DNA of 64,000 nt from contig NZ_AUAZ01000001.1 of NCBI RefSeq assembly GCF_000428985.1, forward strand, positions 186,001-250,000, written 5' to 3'. The translations under genes and the position numbers were made by a program. This document shows positions 7,998-18,205 of the stretch, piece after piece. This DNA comes from Marinobacterium litorale DSM 23545. GTDB taxonomy: Bacteria > Pseudomonadota > Gammaproteobacteria > Pseudomonadales > Balneatricaceae. A model generated the notes under the pieces. The model saw nothing but the letters and a program-made list of their open reading frames with translations. It did not search any database and was not told the DNA's origin. The first letter of the stretch is position 1, and every line of letters starts with the position of its first letter.

Positions 7998-9446
7998 GTG
8001 GACCCGTTTTCAGTGCTCTTCAATAAGCTACCGGACGATATCTTTCTGCCGCTCTCGGGTCAGAACCGCTACATCTATGAAGTGGTTCTGCTGGAGCTGG
8101 CGGATCTGTTTTTCGATGAGGATCTGATCGATCCTTTTATCCCCAAAGATCTGGTGCGCTCGACGATCGAAAATGCAGTGGTTCGCTTCGGCATTCGACG
8201 TTGGGCAGCAGAAAGTGACGAGGAGGGCGAGAGTGAAGTTCCGCTTTCCAGCGCTGACTATACCAATCGTATCTACCGGCGGTTGGTTCAGACCGGTTGG
8301 CTGGAGGAGGAGCAGCGAATCTATCGCACCTACGTGCTGCTCTCGCCGGCGATCAGCTATCTGCTGCGTTCGCTCACATCCATCGCGCGGCTTGAAAAAC
8401 GCAGCTACGGCGGTGCTGTACTCAATGTGCTCAGCTCGCTGGAGTCGGCGATTGCCGATCCGGAAGGGCGTGGTATTACGCTGGCGGAAGCAGCACAAAC
8501 CGCGGCTGATTTCAGCGCCCATCTGACCGATATGCTTTTGGGGCTACGCGAGCTCAAGATTAGTCTCTCGGGCAGTTCGACGCCGCAGGAGATTGTGCGC
8601 AGCTTTTTCGACCGGTTCGTTGAGCATATCCTGGTTTCCGATTACAAAACGTTGAAGACCAAGAACAACCCGTTCCGCTTCCGGCGCAAGATTCTTTCGA
8701 TGATGCGTGATCTTCAGTTTGACCCGCTCAAGGTGGATCAGCTGACGCGCCATTATCAGATGCAGTACGAGCTGGATCAGGAAGAGGCGGAAGCGCTGGT
8801 TCACCAGCATATCAACCGTATTATCCGGATCTTCGAGTCCGTGGATCAGCGCCTGGCTGCCATCGACGACTTCCGCTATCAGCTTGAAAAACGCGTGGCG
8901 GATACGGTCCGTTACATGGATAAGACCACACCGGGCATGGCAGCGCGCCTCTCACGTTTGATCGCCGAGCTGGCTAAAAAAGAGGACTCGGCGATTCCTT
9001 CGGTGGGCAACCTGGAGGAGGTGGGCTTTATCTCGCCCTCCAGCGTGCGCTCCCCGATCCGCCGTCGTGTGGAAGCCAAGCCGCGCATGATCACTCAGGC
9101 CGAGATCGACCCGAAGGTGCTGGAACTACGGCAGCTGTTCAAAGAGTGGAAGGAGCGGCGCGAGGTCAAGGTAGACCGGATCGAAGCCTACCTCGAAGAG
9201 CAGTTCGCCGGTCGGGACTCGCTCAATGCTACTGAATTCCGCATCGACAGTATCGAGGACTACATCTGCTTCAGTTATGTGCGCCACCTCAACTCGCTGG
9301 GTAAAAAGGCGCGCAAAACGGCGGATCGTTACCGCATCCAGTTCGAAGACCGCTACGTCAATGTCTCCGACATGGTGGAGTGTCGTGGCTTCGTGATTCA
9401 CAGAACAACCTCAGGAACCTCTACAGGAACGCCCAATGCTAGGTGA
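7998..9446 (+). CDS. mksF: MksF/JetA-type kleisin subunit of an SMC condensin
   Basis: About 480 residues, helical and charged, in first position of a three-gene operon ending in an SMC ATPase; this order (kleisin, small wing protein, ATPase) is that of MksFEB and JetABC. A winged-helix-like N-terminus ([42 protein letters not shown] as landmarks) and long helices follow. The kleisin would bridge the MksB heads. The frame is open from 7830, but 7830-7950 is AT-rich and holds mod regulatory sites, so I favour GTG 7998 ([12 protein letters not shown]); GTG 7953 is the alternative. A TAGAAT at 7970-7975 may be the -10 box. The stop overlaps the mksE start by 11 bases. Confidence 0.8.
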   Translation: MDPFSVLFNKLPDDIFLPLSGQNRYIYEVVLLELADLFFDEDLIDPFIPKDLVRSTIENAVVRFGIRRWAAESDEEGESEVPLSSADYTNRIYRRLVQTGWLEEEQRIYRTYVLLSPAISYLLRSLTSIARLEKRSYGGAVLNVLSSLESAIADPEGRGITLAEAAQTAADFSAHLTDMLLGLRELKISLSGSSTPQEIVRSFFDRFVEHILVSDYKTLKTKNNPFRFRRKILSMMRDLQFDPLKVDQLTRHYQMQYELDQEEAEALVHQHINRIIRIFESVDQRLAAIDDFRYQLEKRVADTVRYMDKTTPGMAARLSRLIAELAKKEDSAIPSVGNLEEVGFISPSSVRSPIRRRVEAKPRMITQAEIDPKVLELRQLFKEWKERREVKVDRIEAYLEEQFAGRDSLNATEFRIDSIEDYICFSYVRHLNSLGKKARKTADRYRIQFEDRYVNVSDMVECRGFVIHRTTSGTSTGTPNAR

Positions 9447-10230
9447 TCTGCAAAAAGTCGTCTCCCGCAACGAACAGCATCAAGCGGACGATTTCATCCG
9501 TGCGGCCAACCTGCTGCTGACCAGTCAGTTTCTCTACGCTGACCGCCCGTCTCACCGCGAGCACTACTTCCTGGTTGCCGGGAATGTGGAGTACTTCCGC
9601 AATCTGTTTGCAGCCATTGGCTGGAGTCTGGTCTATCAGCCGGATGAGGCCTATCTGGGGATACTGCCGCAGGGTGAGGAGCGCGTGCTGCGTCTGCGTC
9701 TGGACGAGTCTCTGCTTCTGCTCTGCCTGCGCCAACAGTATGAAGCCAAGCTGGAGGCGTTTGAGGTGGAGGATGGCAAGGCGTACAGCTCCACCGATGA
9801 GTTGCTGAGGCTCTATGTAAACCTCACCGGCAAAGAGATTCCCAACGAAACCCGTCTCAAGGAGATCCTTTCGCTCTTTACCCGCCATGGTGTGGTTGAG
9901 CGCAGCAAGGCGGACGAAACCGATCCTAAAAATGTCCCATTGCGGATCAATCCGACGATTCGTCAGGTGGTCGTTGAGGATTATATCGGTCAGCTTGAGG
10001 CCCTTTGCGATATTGAAAATCGTGATGAGGTGCAGGATCTGATCGAGGAGGAGGTCGAGCAGAATCGCCGTGCCGAAGATCAGTCCGCCGCTGAAGCGGT
10101 ATCCGAGGTGCAGCCGGGGGCGGAGGAGCTGGCACCCGATAGCGATCTCCCGGCAGATAGCGAGCAAGCTGTAAACAACGACGAAAACGAGATAGAAGCA
10201 ACCCGGGAGCGCAGCGATGAAACAGCTTAA
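9436..10230 (+). CDS. mksE: MksE/JetB-type condensin subunit
   Basis: A 264-residue protein with an N-terminal helical part ([22 protein letters not shown]), then paired winged-helix-like segments ([27 protein letters not shown] as landmark; [17 protein letters not shown]). Such DUF4194-type proteins are the MksE/JetB component that binds the kleisin. The last 60 residues are acidic and low-complexity ([19 protein letters not shown]...), probably disordered. It overlaps mksF by 11 bases and mksB by 14, which suggests coupled translation and fixed stoichiometry. Confidence 0.8.
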   Translation: MLGDLQKVVSRNEQHQADDFIRAANLLLTSQFLYADRPSHREHYFLVAGNVEYFRNLFAAIGWSLVYQPDEAYLGILPQGEERVLRLRLDESLLLLCLRQQYEAKLEAFEVEDGKAYSSTDELLRLYVNLTGKEIPNETRLKEILSLFTRHGVVERSKADETDPKNVPLRINPTIRQVVVEDYIGQLEALCDIENRDEVQDLIEEEVEQNRRAEDQSAAEAVSEVQPGAEELAPDSDLPADSEQAVNNDENEIEATRERSDETA

Positions 10231-13200
10231 CCGTATGGTGCTGGTCAACTGGTACGTCCTGGGGGCCATGGAAATACCGATCAAGGGCAATGTTGCCATT
10301 GTCGGACCGAACGGCTCCGGTAAGTCGTCGCTGCTTGATGCGATGCAGACGGTCCTGATGGGTGGCCATAAGCGTCATCTGAGTTTCAACGCCTCTGCCG
10401 GTGAGAAGAGTGAACGTTCTCTGCGCACCTACTGTCTGGGTTTTCTCGATGATCAGGGCAAGAAGAACAGCGCCCGTGAGGACTCGATTACCTACCTGGC
10501 GATGAGCTTTTTTGATACCGAGACCGCTCAGGAAAGCTGTGTCGGTATCGCTATCAGCGCATCCACCGCCAGTGCCGATGAAGAGATTCTGGGTCGCTTT
10601 TTGCTGCCTGACTTCTCGGTCACTTTGGATGACTTTACGGTAAAAGAGGGTAACGGGCGGATGCCGAGGCCCTGGACCGAAGTGCGCGACAGCCTGATGA
10701 AGCAGTGTCCGGATATGGTGCTGGAGAAGCGTGCGGCGAAGTTCGTCAAGGAGATGGTGAGCCACCTCAGTCACGATCCGCAGGTGCCGAATGATGACGA
10801 TAAATTTGTTAAGAACTTCAAGAACGCGTTGAAGTTTGTGCCCATCGACAGCCCGACCCGCTTTGTACGTGAGTTCGTGCTGGATGAAAATATCGTTCAT
10901 GTGGGTGCGTTTCGTAAGTCGCTCGATGAATACCGGGTGATGGAGCAGAAAACCCAGGAAGTGGCCAACCGCATCGGCGAGCTGGAGAAGGTGCAGGAGA
11001 TGTGCCGGGGTATCGCGCGTAACCTGCGTAACTCAGTGGAGTATGAGTGGGTTGTCCATGAGACCCGTTTCGAACAGGCAGACTTCAAGAAGGAAGCCGC
11101 TGCCGAGCGCCTGGAAGAGGCGCAGGAGCAGGAAGAGAAACTTCAGGTTGAATTGGGGCAGATCAGCGAGCAGCTTAATAAGGCGATTCAGGATCTGGCT
11201 AACGCCCGTGCTGAACTCAATACCTCCGATTCCGCCCACCAGATCAATGCGCTGGAATCCTCCATTCGTGCTCATCAGCATGAACTGAACGTGGTGAAAG
11301 AGCGCATTCAGAATGTCTATAACCTGTTGCGGACCACGGTCGGCTTCGCTGAGCATACTGATATGCTGCCGGAGAGTTTCCGTCCGCTGGTTGCCCAGTC
11401 GGTCGAACTCTGGCGCTCGGGTGAGAATGTATTGGCCGAGGCCTGGCCGCAGTCTCCGGTGGATGTGGACACCACGGTGGAGCAGCTTCGCGCCGGGATC
11501 GATTCCGTGCGCAAGGCCGTATCCCGCCGCTACGAGGAGTCGGTGATCCGACTCAATGAGCTGCGCTCAACGATCCAGAATCAGAAAAGCGCGGTTGAGC
11601 AGCTGCAGCAGGGCCGGGCGCCCATCCGGCACAACACCCGCGAGTTGATGGAGCTGCTGGCCGAGTACGGTATCCAGTCCACACCGATCTGTGAGCTGGT
11701 GGATATCAATGACGACAAATGGCGCATTGCCATTGAGTCTTTCCTCGGCGCCCGCCGTGAAGCGTTGGTGGTGGAGCCGGACCGGGTTAAAGAAGCGATT
11801 ACCCTGTATCGTCGCAAGGGACGTCACCTGAAAGGTTGCCGCGTTATCAACACCACCAAGTCCGGCGACTGGCTGCATCGCAGCAAGCGTGGCTCCCTGG
11901 CTGAGTTTATCGATACCGATAATGATCATGCCCGTGCTTATATGAACCGAGCGCTGGGCGGTGTTATGGCGGTGGAAACCGAGCAGGAGCTGCTTAAACA
12001 GGAGCGCGCGCTAACCTACGACTGCATGCTGCAGACCGAGGGCTCGACCACCTCGATCAACGAGCTGAGCCCGATCATGGGCATTCGTCGCCGCGGTGAT
12101 CAGCTGGAGCTGCAAGGCAAGCAGGTTGATGAGCTGATCGCCGAGTTTACGACACTTGGCAAGAAACACGAAACACTGGAAAAACTGCGTGATTCATTGA
12201 TCAGTCTGGCTAACGGCCTGATGGGTGTTAACGAGCGGGTTTACGACCTGTGTACCCAGCGTGAGCAGATCAGTGGTGAGATCCGCGGCTTCGAGCAGGC
12301 AATTCACGACCTGCGCAACCACGATGACTCCGGTATCCAGGCCCGAATTGCCGAGCTGGCCGAACATCAGAAAGCGGTCGAGACGAAGCAGAAGTCCCTG
12401 ATGGACAAGCTGCAGAAGGTGCGTACCAGCATCATCAAGGACAACGCATCGCTGGAAGTGCTGGATCAGGATTTGGTTGAGCATGCTCAGGCTCGTACCG
12501 TCTGTGAAGAGAATACCCATTTTGATGCACAGGCGGCGCAGGAAAAGCGTGACTACCTGGATGAGACCTGTGGGGGAGAGCTGGAGCGCATCATCTTTGA
12601 GGCGGCCAAGAAAGCTCAGGGCGAGCTTCAGCTGCATGAGAAGAAAAAGAACGGCGTACGCGATGCCGTGGCCCAGTACAAGGCGCGTTACCACGGCGGT
12701 GGCATGAGCCACCAGGAGCTGGACAAGATCGGCCCCAACTCCACCCATGAGGATCTGGAGAAGTTTGTCGACAGCACCGTGGAAGCGCTGCGCGAATCGG
12801 AGCTGGCCGAATACGCCAGGAAGGCGGAGCGTGCGCGTCTGGAAGCGGAGACTGCTTTCCGCTCCGACTTTGTTGCGCACCTGAACGACCAGATCAACAA
12901 GATTCGTGATCTGATCCGTGAGCTGAACTCTCACTTGAAGAACCGTCCGTTCCACAAGGAGATGTACAGCTTCGAGATGATGCCCAACCCCGAGCTCAAG
13001 GATATCCTGGAGCTGGTGGAGGCCTATACCCGGATGGATCAGGCCAATGTGGGGTCTCTGTTCGATATCCAGCATGACGGCGACAGTACCCATCGTGACG
13101 CCCTGGCGCGGATCCATGATGTACTCAAGGATGAGGGCGAAAGTAGCCTGTTGCAGGATTACCGTAACTTCTACAATTTCGAGCTGGTGGTGAAAGATCT

Positions 13201-13654
13201 GCAGGGGAACCGCAAGACCACGCTGTCTCAGCGGATCAAGACCGGTTCCGGTGGTGAGCACCAGGTGCCGTTCTATGTGGCGATGGCGGCGGCATTGGGC
13301 GCGACCTATCGTCTGAAAGAGGGCAGTGATGGTAAGCCGGTGGGTGGTTTCAGCCTGTCGGTGTTCGATGAGGCGTTCAACAAGCTGGATTCAGAAAACA
13401 CGGTGACCTCGCTTGGCTTTATGTCGGATCTGGGGCTGCAGACTATCATCGCGGCGCCGGATGAAAAGTACTCGCTGCTGTCCTCCTGCATGGATACGAT
13501 CATTAACGTGTGCCGGGATGGTCGCGTAGTCGATGTGGATGTGGAGTTTCCCACCGATAAGGGCAAAGAACTATTGGCGTCCGATCATCCTTACAAGCTG
13601 ATGCCGCGAGAGGAGCTGGAAAGCAGCGAAGCGGATCAGGCTGAGCTGGTCTGA
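10217..13654 (+). CDS. mksB: MksB/JetC-type SMC ATPase
   Basis: A 1145-residue SMC-like ATPase. Walker [10 protein letters not shown] is near residue 35, followed by [10 protein letters not shown]. Two long heptad-rich arms (about 270-350 and 640-900) flank a hinge region near 470-600. At the C-terminus the signature [15 protein letters not shown] is near residue 1010 and Walker [15 protein letters not shown] near 1045, ending in a D-loop and a switch-like IIAAPDEKY. The [18 protein letters not shown] start is typical of JetC/MksB. It would use ATP to extrude DNA loops with MksFE. No toprim nuclease (MksG/JetD) follows; the next gene is unrelated and convergent. Confidence 0.88.
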   Translation: MKQLNRMVLVNWYVLGAMEIPIKGNVAIVGPNGSGKSSLLDAMQTVLMGGHKRHLSFNASAGEKSERSLRTYCLGFLDDQGKKNSAREDSITYLAMSFFDTETAQESCVGIAISASTASADEEILGRFLLPDFSVTLDDFTVKEGNGRMPRPWTEVRDSLMKQCPDMVLEKRAAKFVKEMVSHLSHDPQVPNDDDKFVKNFKNALKFVPIDSPTRFVREFVLDENIVHVGAFRKSLDEYRVMEQKTQEVANRIGELEKVQEMCRGIARNLRNSVEYEWVVHETRFEQADFKKEAAAERLEEAQEQEEKLQVELGQISEQLNKAIQDLANARAELNTSDSAHQINALESSIRAHQHELNVVKERIQNVYNLLRTTVGFAEHTDMLPESFRPLVAQSVELWRSGENVLAEAWPQSPVDVDTTVEQLRAGIDSVRKAVSRRYEESVIRLNELRSTIQNQKSAVEQLQQGRAPIRHNTRELMELLAEYGIQSTPICELVDINDDKWRIAIESFLGARREALVVEPDRVKEAITLYRRKGRHLKGCRVINTTKSGDWLHRSKRGSLAEFIDTDNDHARAYMNRALGGVMAVETEQELLKQERALTYDCMLQTEGSTTSINELSPIMGIRRRGDQLELQGKQVDELIAEFTTLGKKHETLEKLRDSLISLANGLMGVNERVYDLCTQREQISGEIRGFEQAIHDLRNHDDSGIQARIAELAEHQKAVETKQKSLMDKLQKVRTSIIKDNASLEVLDQDLVEHAQARTVCEENTHFDAQAAQEKRDYLDETCGGELERIIFEAAKKAQGELQLHEKKKNGVRDAVAQYKARYHGGGMSHQELDKIGPNSTHEDLEKFVDSTVEALRESELAEYARKAERARLEAETAFRSDFVAHLNDQINKIRDLIRELNSHLKNRPFHKEMYSFEMMPNPELKDILELVEAYTRMDQANVGSLFDIQHDGDSTHRDALARIHDVLKDEGESSLLQDYRNFYNFELVVKDLQGNRKTTLSQRIKTGSGGEHQVPFYVAMAAALGATYRLKEGSDGKPVGGFSLSVFDEAFNKLDSENTVTSLGFMSDLGLQTIIAAPDEKYSLLSSCMDTIINVCRDGRVVDVDVEFPTDKGKELLASDHPYKLMPREELESSEADQAELV

Positions 13655-13659
13655 TCGTT

Positions 13660-14322
13660 TCAAAGCGCGGGTTGTTCCGACTCGCGCAGCCGCGGGGGCG
13701 GTGGTTCGAGGTTGGGGGTAAAGCTGGCCAATGGCTCTCCCTTGTAGAGTACGAACAGCCGGCCGCCGTCCCGGGCTACCTGCCAGTGTTCCGCGCTATC
13801 GCGCAGGGCGATCAGCAGGGTGCGGGGGGAGAGCAGTGGCGGGTTACACTCGTCGTTCCAGTCTCGGTACTGAGCGTTAGCCAGTAGTTTTGATAACGAC
13901 GCGACGGTCCAGTTGTCGGGGAGCTCTCGTAACGGTGTGAGAAGGCCCGATTGTGAGGGTGCGATCAGGTTGGGCTCGCGGGCGCGGCGTTTACGTACAC
14001 TGACATCGCCATGCACGCCGAGCAGCGCGTTATCACGCACGTTGGCATCAAACTCCAGTTGCTCCAGTCCCTCAATGATCCGTCTTAACGACCAGTTACA
14101 CCCCTTGATCAGGTCCCAGGCGGGTTTCATGGAGGCCCTGGAGCCCAGGGTGTAGCGCTCGGGGTCCCGGTGATCCTGGCTAAACAGAGTCAGTTGCAGA
14201 AAGTGGGTTTGAAAATCCACCAGACACTCGGGCTGTTCAATCAGACAGTAAGGCTGTTCGCGGCGCATAAACGCCAGCCACTGTGAGCGATTTTCCAGTT
14301 CCGGGAGTACACGAATAATCAT
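13660..14322 (-). CDS. Protein of unknown function convergent with mksB
   Basis: A 220-residue soluble protein (ATG 14322; the TTG just upstream is also in frame). I do not recognise the family. It is rich in Leu, Arg and Trp, with SMKPAWDLIKGCNWSLRRII in the centre, a basic VRKRRAREPNL patch near residue 115 and a proline-rich end (LEPPPPRLRES). No signal peptide or membrane helix is visible. It faces mksB with only a 5-base gap and starts about 50 bases from the divergent gene at 14371. It lacks the length and acidic toprim residues expected of JetD, so I do not call it a condensin partner. Confidence 0.6.
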   Translation of the reverse strand: MIIRVLPELENRSQWLAFMRREQPYCLIEQPECLVDFQTHFLQLTLFSQDHRDPERYTLGSRASMKPAWDLIKGCNWSLRRIIEGLEQLEFDANVRDNALLGVHGDVSVRKRRAREPNLIAPSQSGLLTPLRELPDNWTVASLSKLLANAQYRDWNDECNPPLLSPRTLLIALRDSAEHWQVARDGGRLFVLYKGEPLASFTPNLEPPPPRLRESEQPAL

Positions 14323-14370
14323 CAAAGCGCACCTGAATCGAGCGCCCCATTGTATAGGTAGAAACAGCCG

Positions 14371-14724
14371 ATGACGATAAAGTTACTGAACCGTTCAGCA
14401 CTGACTGTGCGACCCAAAGCGCCGATGGCGGACTGGGTTGCCCGGGTTGCGCCGGACGAGGCATTGGATCTGGAGCAGCTTCGTCGGGAGGGGACAACAT
14501 ACCTGATCGATGAAGTGGAACAGGAAAGTGACTTTGCAGATGCGCTTAAAAACGGATGGCAGGCGATCTTTGAAAACGAACTGGCGGCCTGGGACGAGTT
14601 TGCCGATGAATGGCCAGAACCGCTGACACCTGAGCTGTTCGATCAGTGGTTTGACGTGGAGCCGCAAATACTGGCGTTTGACCTGTCGGCACAGCCCTTG
14701 CTTCGGGCAGAACTGGAGAGTTGA
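14371..14724 (+). CDS. Small acidic protein of unknown function
   Basis: A 117-residue, strongly acidic, Trp-rich protein (ADWVARVAPDEALDLEQL, AAWDEFADEWPEPLTPELFD, QWFDVEPQILAFDL). I recognise no family; no signal or membrane segment is seen. It begins 49 bases from the divergent gene ending at 13660, and is followed after about 35 bases by the DUF3422 gene, with which it may be transcribed. Codon usage resembles its neighbours and the length of open frame supports a real gene. Confidence 0.6.
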   Translation: MTIKLLNRSALTVRPKAPMADWVARVAPDEALDLEQLRREGTTYLIDEVEQESDFADALKNGWQAIFENELAAWDEFADEWPEPLTPELFDQWFDVEPQILAFDLSAQPLLRAELES

Positions 14725-14759
14725 TCGAATAATATCGATAGCCCGGGAGTTGTCGGGTG

Positions 14760-16133
14760 ATGGAGAGCGTTATGAAGGATGTTGTCGGGCACCTTGAGTT
14801 GCACCCATTGAGGGATTCGCTCTATGACGAGCTGCACTCGCGTCCGTTCCAGGTAATTCCAAGCCCGGCACGGGTGACTCATCTGGCACTCCAGGTGAAT
14901 GAGGAGCAGAAAAAGGAGCAGTTTCTTCATCTGCAACGGCTTCACGAGCTGCTCGGATACGAGGTGCCCGAATATGAGACGCACTGTTACGAACAGACCT
15001 TTGGGCAGCTGCGCATTCGATGGGAAAAACACCTGGAATTCACCAGCTATACCTTTATCAATCTGGCGCCGAGTCAGGGTGGTAACCCCTTCGATGAAGC
15101 CGGCATCAGCGTCCTTCCCGCCGGCTGGCTGGAGCAGATGCCCGGTACCGTAATCGCCGCTTTCCATGTGGCCATTGAGGACGCCCGCGAACATCCGGAA
15201 CCGGGTCCCGAAGGGGTTAAGCCCTGGTTTGAGAATCTGCGCCTTATTGGCTCCAGCCCCCAGAACGGTGATGCCCGGGTCTGGACCACGTTCCGGCTGC
15301 ATTCGGATGGGTTCGGGCGGCTGCTGGTTTACAACAAGCGTATGAGTGACTCTCAGCTGGGGCGTCTGGTTCAGCGTCTGGTGGAGATCGAAACCTATCG
15401 CCTGATGACCTTGCTGGCTCTGCCCGAGGCGCGCCGGATCTCGCCGATGCTGGGGGATATGGATGCACAGCTGGCGCAGATTACCCACCTGTTGGCCGAG
15501 AACGGCGAGGCGGACGAAAGCGGTCTGCTCGCAGAACTCACCCAGATGGCAGCGCGCATCGAGGCATTCCGGGCTCAGACGACTTTCCGGTTTGCCGCCA
15601 CCCGTGCCTATGGCGACCTGATCATGAGCCGGATCGACGAGCTCAAGGAGGATGAGGTCTCCGGCCATCTGACCATCAACGAATTTCTAAGCCGTCGATT
15701 GCTTCCTGCGGTGCGGACTTGCAGCGGGGTCGGGGAACGTCTGGAAGACCTTTCGCGCCGGGTGGACCGGGCATCTGACATGATGCGTACCCGGGTCGAG
15801 ATGGCGATCCAGCAGCAAAACCGGGAGCTGCTCAGCTCCATGGATCGCCGTTCCAAGATACAGTTGATGATGCAGCATACGGTGGAAGGTCTGTCCGTGG
15901 CCGCAATCAGTTATTATCTGGTCGGGCTGGTAAAATATCTGCTCGAAGCGCTGTATGGGGCCGGAGTACCTTTCGACAAGAGCATTGTCACCGGTATCAT
16001 GGTGCCTATCGTGTTGCTGGTGGTTTGGATGGCCACCCGGCGTATACATCATCACTTCCACACGCTGGCCAAGAAAGAGCTACCGGAAGTTGAAGCGGAG
16101 ACAAAACGCAATGAGCGTCGAAAACGAGATTGA
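14760..16133 (+). CDS. DUF3422 family membrane-anchored protein
   Basis: About 457 residues. It opens with the DUF3422 hallmark LHPLRDSLYDELHSRPF, followed by a conserved PSQGGNPFDEAGISVLP-like segment. A long amphipathic region (about 220-370) with coiled-coil character leads to two membrane helices near 385-440 (SVAAISYYLVGLVKYLLEAL and IMVPIVLLVVWMATRR). The function of the family is unknown; the topology suggests an inner-membrane protein with a large cytoplasmic part. ATG 14760 and ATG 14772 are both possible starts, the latter closer to GGAGAG. The 3' end overlaps bolA by 23 bases. Confidence 0.8.
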   Translation: MESVMKDVVGHLELHPLRDSLYDELHSRPFQVIPSPARVTHLALQVNEEQKKEQFLHLQRLHELLGYEVPEYETHCYEQTFGQLRIRWEKHLEFTSYTFINLAPSQGGNPFDEAGISVLPAGWLEQMPGTVIAAFHVAIEDAREHPEPGPEGVKPWFENLRLIGSSPQNGDARVWTTFRLHSDGFGRLLVYNKRMSDSQLGRLVQRLVEIETYRLMTLLALPEARRISPMLGDMDAQLAQITHLLAENGEADESGLLAELTQMAARIEAFRAQTTFRFAATRAYGDLIMSRIDELKEDEVSGHLTINEFLSRRLLPAVRTCSGVGERLEDLSRRVDRASDMMRTRVEMAIQQQNRELLSSMDRRSKIQLMMQHTVEGLSVAAISYYLVGLVKYLLEALYGAGVPFDKSIVTGIMVPIVLLVVWMATRRIHHHFHTLAKKELPEVEAETKRNERRKRD

Positions 16134-16425
16134 GAAACGCCTGCGTGACGGGCTGGAGCTGATCGAGTACCGGTTGGAAAACGAGAGTCACATGCACTCC
16201 GGTGATCGTACCGATACCCACTTTAAACTGGTTGCGGTCAGTCCGGACTTCTCCGGCAAGCGACTGGTTCAGCGTCATCAGCAGATCTATGGCTTGTTGT
16301 CTGACCTGATGCAGAACCCGATTCATGCTCTGGCGATGCACCTGCATACACCGGAGGAGTGGGCGAGTCAGCAGGGTTTTGTGCCGGATTCCCCCAATTG
16401 TATGGGCGGTTCTAAAACCGGTTGA
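16111..16425 (+). CDS. bolA: BolA family protein
   Basis: A 104-residue protein with the full BolA pattern: the N-terminal helix EIEKRLRDGLELIEYRLENES, then SHMHSG, THFKLVAVSPDFSGK, LVQRHQQIYGLL and ALAMHLHTPEEW. The RHQ histidine is the conserved ligand used when BolA binds a [2Fe-2S] cluster with a monothiol glutaredoxin. BolA proteins act in iron-sulfur handling, cell shape and stress responses. ATG 16111 lies inside the 3' end of the DUF3422 gene, implying coupled translation. The Ser/Gly/Lys-rich tail after position 90 is typically variable. Confidence 0.92.
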   Translation: MSVENEIEKRLRDGLELIEYRLENESHMHSGDRTDTHFKLVAVSPDFSGKRLVQRHQQIYGLLSDLMQNPIHALAMHLHTPEEWASQQGFVPDSPNCMGGSKTG

Positions 16426-16513
16426 TCGTTTTAACCGGCGCACGCCCTCAGTGTCTGCCGGGGGGCTCTGATTGAAAACGCTGTGCGGCGATTGTCAGCC
16501 ATGGGAGAGTGAG

Positions 16514-17074
16514 ATGTCCGAACATGAGTACCGCCGGGTAAAGGCGTCCCAGACCACGCTCAAGGAGCTGATGGTTCCGCACTATGCCAACTTCGGCGGC
16601 AAGGTCCATGGTGGCGTGATTCTTTCGCTGATGGATAAGATCGCGTACACCTGCGCCGCGTCCCACGCGCGCAGTTACTGTGTTACCGCCTCGATCGATT
16701 CGGTGGACTTTCTCAATCCGGTAGAAGTGGGCGAGCTGCTTACCCTGCATGCGTCGGTAAACTACGTCGGGCGCTCCTCCATGGAAGTGGGGATCAAGGT
16801 GATCTCGGAAGATTTTCACAACGGTATCGTGAAACCGACCAATACCTCCTACTTCACTATGGTGGCCGTGAATGAAGAGACCCGTAAGCCGATGACGGTT
16901 CCCGGGTTGGTGCTTGAGGACGATGTGGAGATAAAACGCTTCCTGGAAGGGATGATGCGCCGACGCTTCAAGCAGCACCACCGTGAAGAGATGCGTGAAG
17001 CTCGCCGAGCCCTTGATATTGAAAAAGAGCTGCACAAGCTTGAAGGGCAGAACTGCCAACTGGAACGCAGCTAA
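16514..17074 (+). CDS. Hot-dog fold acyl-CoA thioesterase (YciA-like)
   Basis: A 186-residue protein. The hot-dog core (about 10-120) shows LMVPHYANFGGKVHGGVILS, MDKIAYTCAASHA and VTASIDSVDFLNPVEVG: the helix-strand pattern of YciA/BFIT acyl-CoA hydrolases, with the N-F-G-x-x-H-G-G loop at the active site. A charged C-terminal extension (about 140-186, MRRRFKQHHREEMREARR) is a basic amphipathic helix not found in E. coli YciA. ATG 16514 follows GGGAGAGTGAG. The substrate cannot be named from sequence. It follows bolA after about 90 bases. Confidence 0.82.
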   Translation: MSEHEYRRVKASQTTLKELMVPHYANFGGKVHGGVILSLMDKIAYTCAASHARSYCVTASIDSVDFLNPVEVGELLTLHASVNYVGRSSMEVGIKVISEDFHNGIVKPTNTSYFTMVAVNEETRKPMTVPGLVLEDDVEIKRFLEGMMRRRFKQHHREEMREARRALDIEKELHKLEGQNCQLERS

Positions 17075-17380
17075 ACGCATAGTCAGTAGCCCCCGGAATA
17101 AGCGGCGCATATCCCAGGGGCTATATGTTCGTACCCTCCGAATACAGTGTCCGTCTGGACGTGTACTAAGTCTGTTGGAAGGTGGCTCTGGCGCAATACC
17201 GCGCGTGAGCCCTATCGACTGATCCTTCAAGACCCCATTTTTTAGTGAACTCAATTCATCTCTCGTGTGAGCATTTCTAACGCGTTCATATGTCTTTAGT
17301 GTTGCTAATGCGAATAAGAATGTATATCGTTTAGATAAAGATAAGCTATCGTGCTTGCTAGAGATGTGTGGAGTAAAAGG
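17075..17380. other. Intergenic region before exbB
   Basis: About 300 bases without a convincing gene. The first half is GC-rich and holds only shadow reading frames. From about 17270 it becomes AT-rich and contains a Fur-like motif (17304-17322) before exbB. I see no strong terminator for the thioesterase gene. Confidence 0.5.
17304..17322 (+). promoter_or_regulatory. Candidate Fur box upstream of exbB
   Basis: GCTAATGCGAATAAGAATG contains three successive hexamers ending in AAT, like the NATWAT repeats of Fur boxes. The core TGCGAATAAGAA matches TGCGAATGAGAA, found inverted at 31231-31242 before the DyP peroxidase gene. The function of the genes that follow (iron uptake) supports the call. 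Confidence 0.45.
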
Positions 17381-18205
17381 ATGAATCAGGAAGCCTCAGC
17401 GATCGGCACTGGAAACAGCGAGCCCGTTATTCAGACGCATAGCGATATATCGGCGCAGGCGCTGCTCGATCATCTCCAGAGCAGTGCGACAGATCCGCTT
17501 CCAGTCACGGATACCACTTTGAACGGCTGGCAGGAGGCTGCTGCGACAAAGCTGGTGGACTTTCTACAGATCGGCGGTCCGGTGGTGTGGATTCTTAGCC
17601 TGTTCTCGGTTTTTGCATTGACCATTCTGTGTATCAAGCTATGGCAGTTTGCACGCCTGCGCCCCGAAAGCCGGGCCAGTGTGGAGCAGGCGTTGGCTCA
17701 CTGGCAGGCCGGTGATGATCAGCAGGCGATCACCTGTCTGAACCGCAGCCGACCTCTGGGGGCGCTGGTGTATCTGGCGATGACCGGAGTGGTTGAGAAA
17801 CATGATCCTGAGCTGTTGCGTGAAGAACTGTCGCGCCAGGGCTCTGCACTGCTGAATCAACTCAGATCGTACCTGAGGCCGCTGGAAGTTATTGGCACCT
17901 TGAGTCCGCTGCTGGGTCTGCTCGGGACGGTTCTGGGGATGATTCTGGCGTTCCAGCAGATGGAAGCCGCGGGGAGTCAGGTTGATCCGTCGGTGTTGTC
18001 TGGCGGTATCTGGCAGGCGCTGTTGACCACCGCCGTAGGTTTGGTGGTTGCGATCCCGGTGATGCTGGCCCACAACTGGCTGGACCGTAAAGCGGAACGG
18101 GTCGGTGAACAGATCAACGAGACGGTAACGCGGGTTTTTACTGGACGGGCTCGTCAGATGGCGGATTTGAAATGTCGGGAAAAGGTGCTTCGTAATGCAG
18201 CTTGA
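17381..18205 (+). CDS. exbB: ExbB/TolQ-family proton channel subunit
   Basis: A 274-residue inner-membrane protein (ATG 17381 after AAAAGG). A soluble N-terminal extension of about 65 residues precedes the first membrane helix (VVWILSLFSVFALTILCIKLW). The MotA/TolQ core at about 160-240 contains LEVIGTLSPLLGLLGTVLGM and IWQALLTTAVGLVVAIPVML, the two helices that line the proton path. ExbB forms the pentamer that, with ExbD, uses proton motive force to energise TonB. Its end overlaps the first exbD by 11 bases. Confidence 0.9.
   Translation: MNQEASAIGTGNSEPVIQTHSDISAQALLDHLQSSATDPLPVTDTTLNGWQEAAATKLVDFLQIGGPVVWILSLFSVFALTILCIKLWQFARLRPESRASVEQALAHWQAGDDQQAITCLNRSRPLGALVYLAMTGVVEKHDPELLREELSRQGSALLNQLRSYLRPLEVIGTLSPLLGLLGTVLGMILAFQQMEAAGSQVDPSVLSGGIWQALLTTAVGLVVAIPVMLAHNWLDRKAERVGEQINETVTRVFTGRARQMADLKCREKVLRNAA

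Noticed and set aside
12194-13261. 355-codon antisense frame within mksB, with others at 9439-10299 and 9947-10900
   Set aside because: They lie opposite conserved SMC and MksE segments and have no ribosome-binding site or motif.
13660-14322. JetD/MksG nuclease downstream of the SMC operon
   Set aside because: The product is only about 220 residues, on the opposite strand, and lacks toprim-type acidic motifs.
14643-15668. 341-codon antisense frame across the DUF3422 gene
   Set aside because: DUF3422 motifs are present on the plus strand; the antisense frame has no motif.
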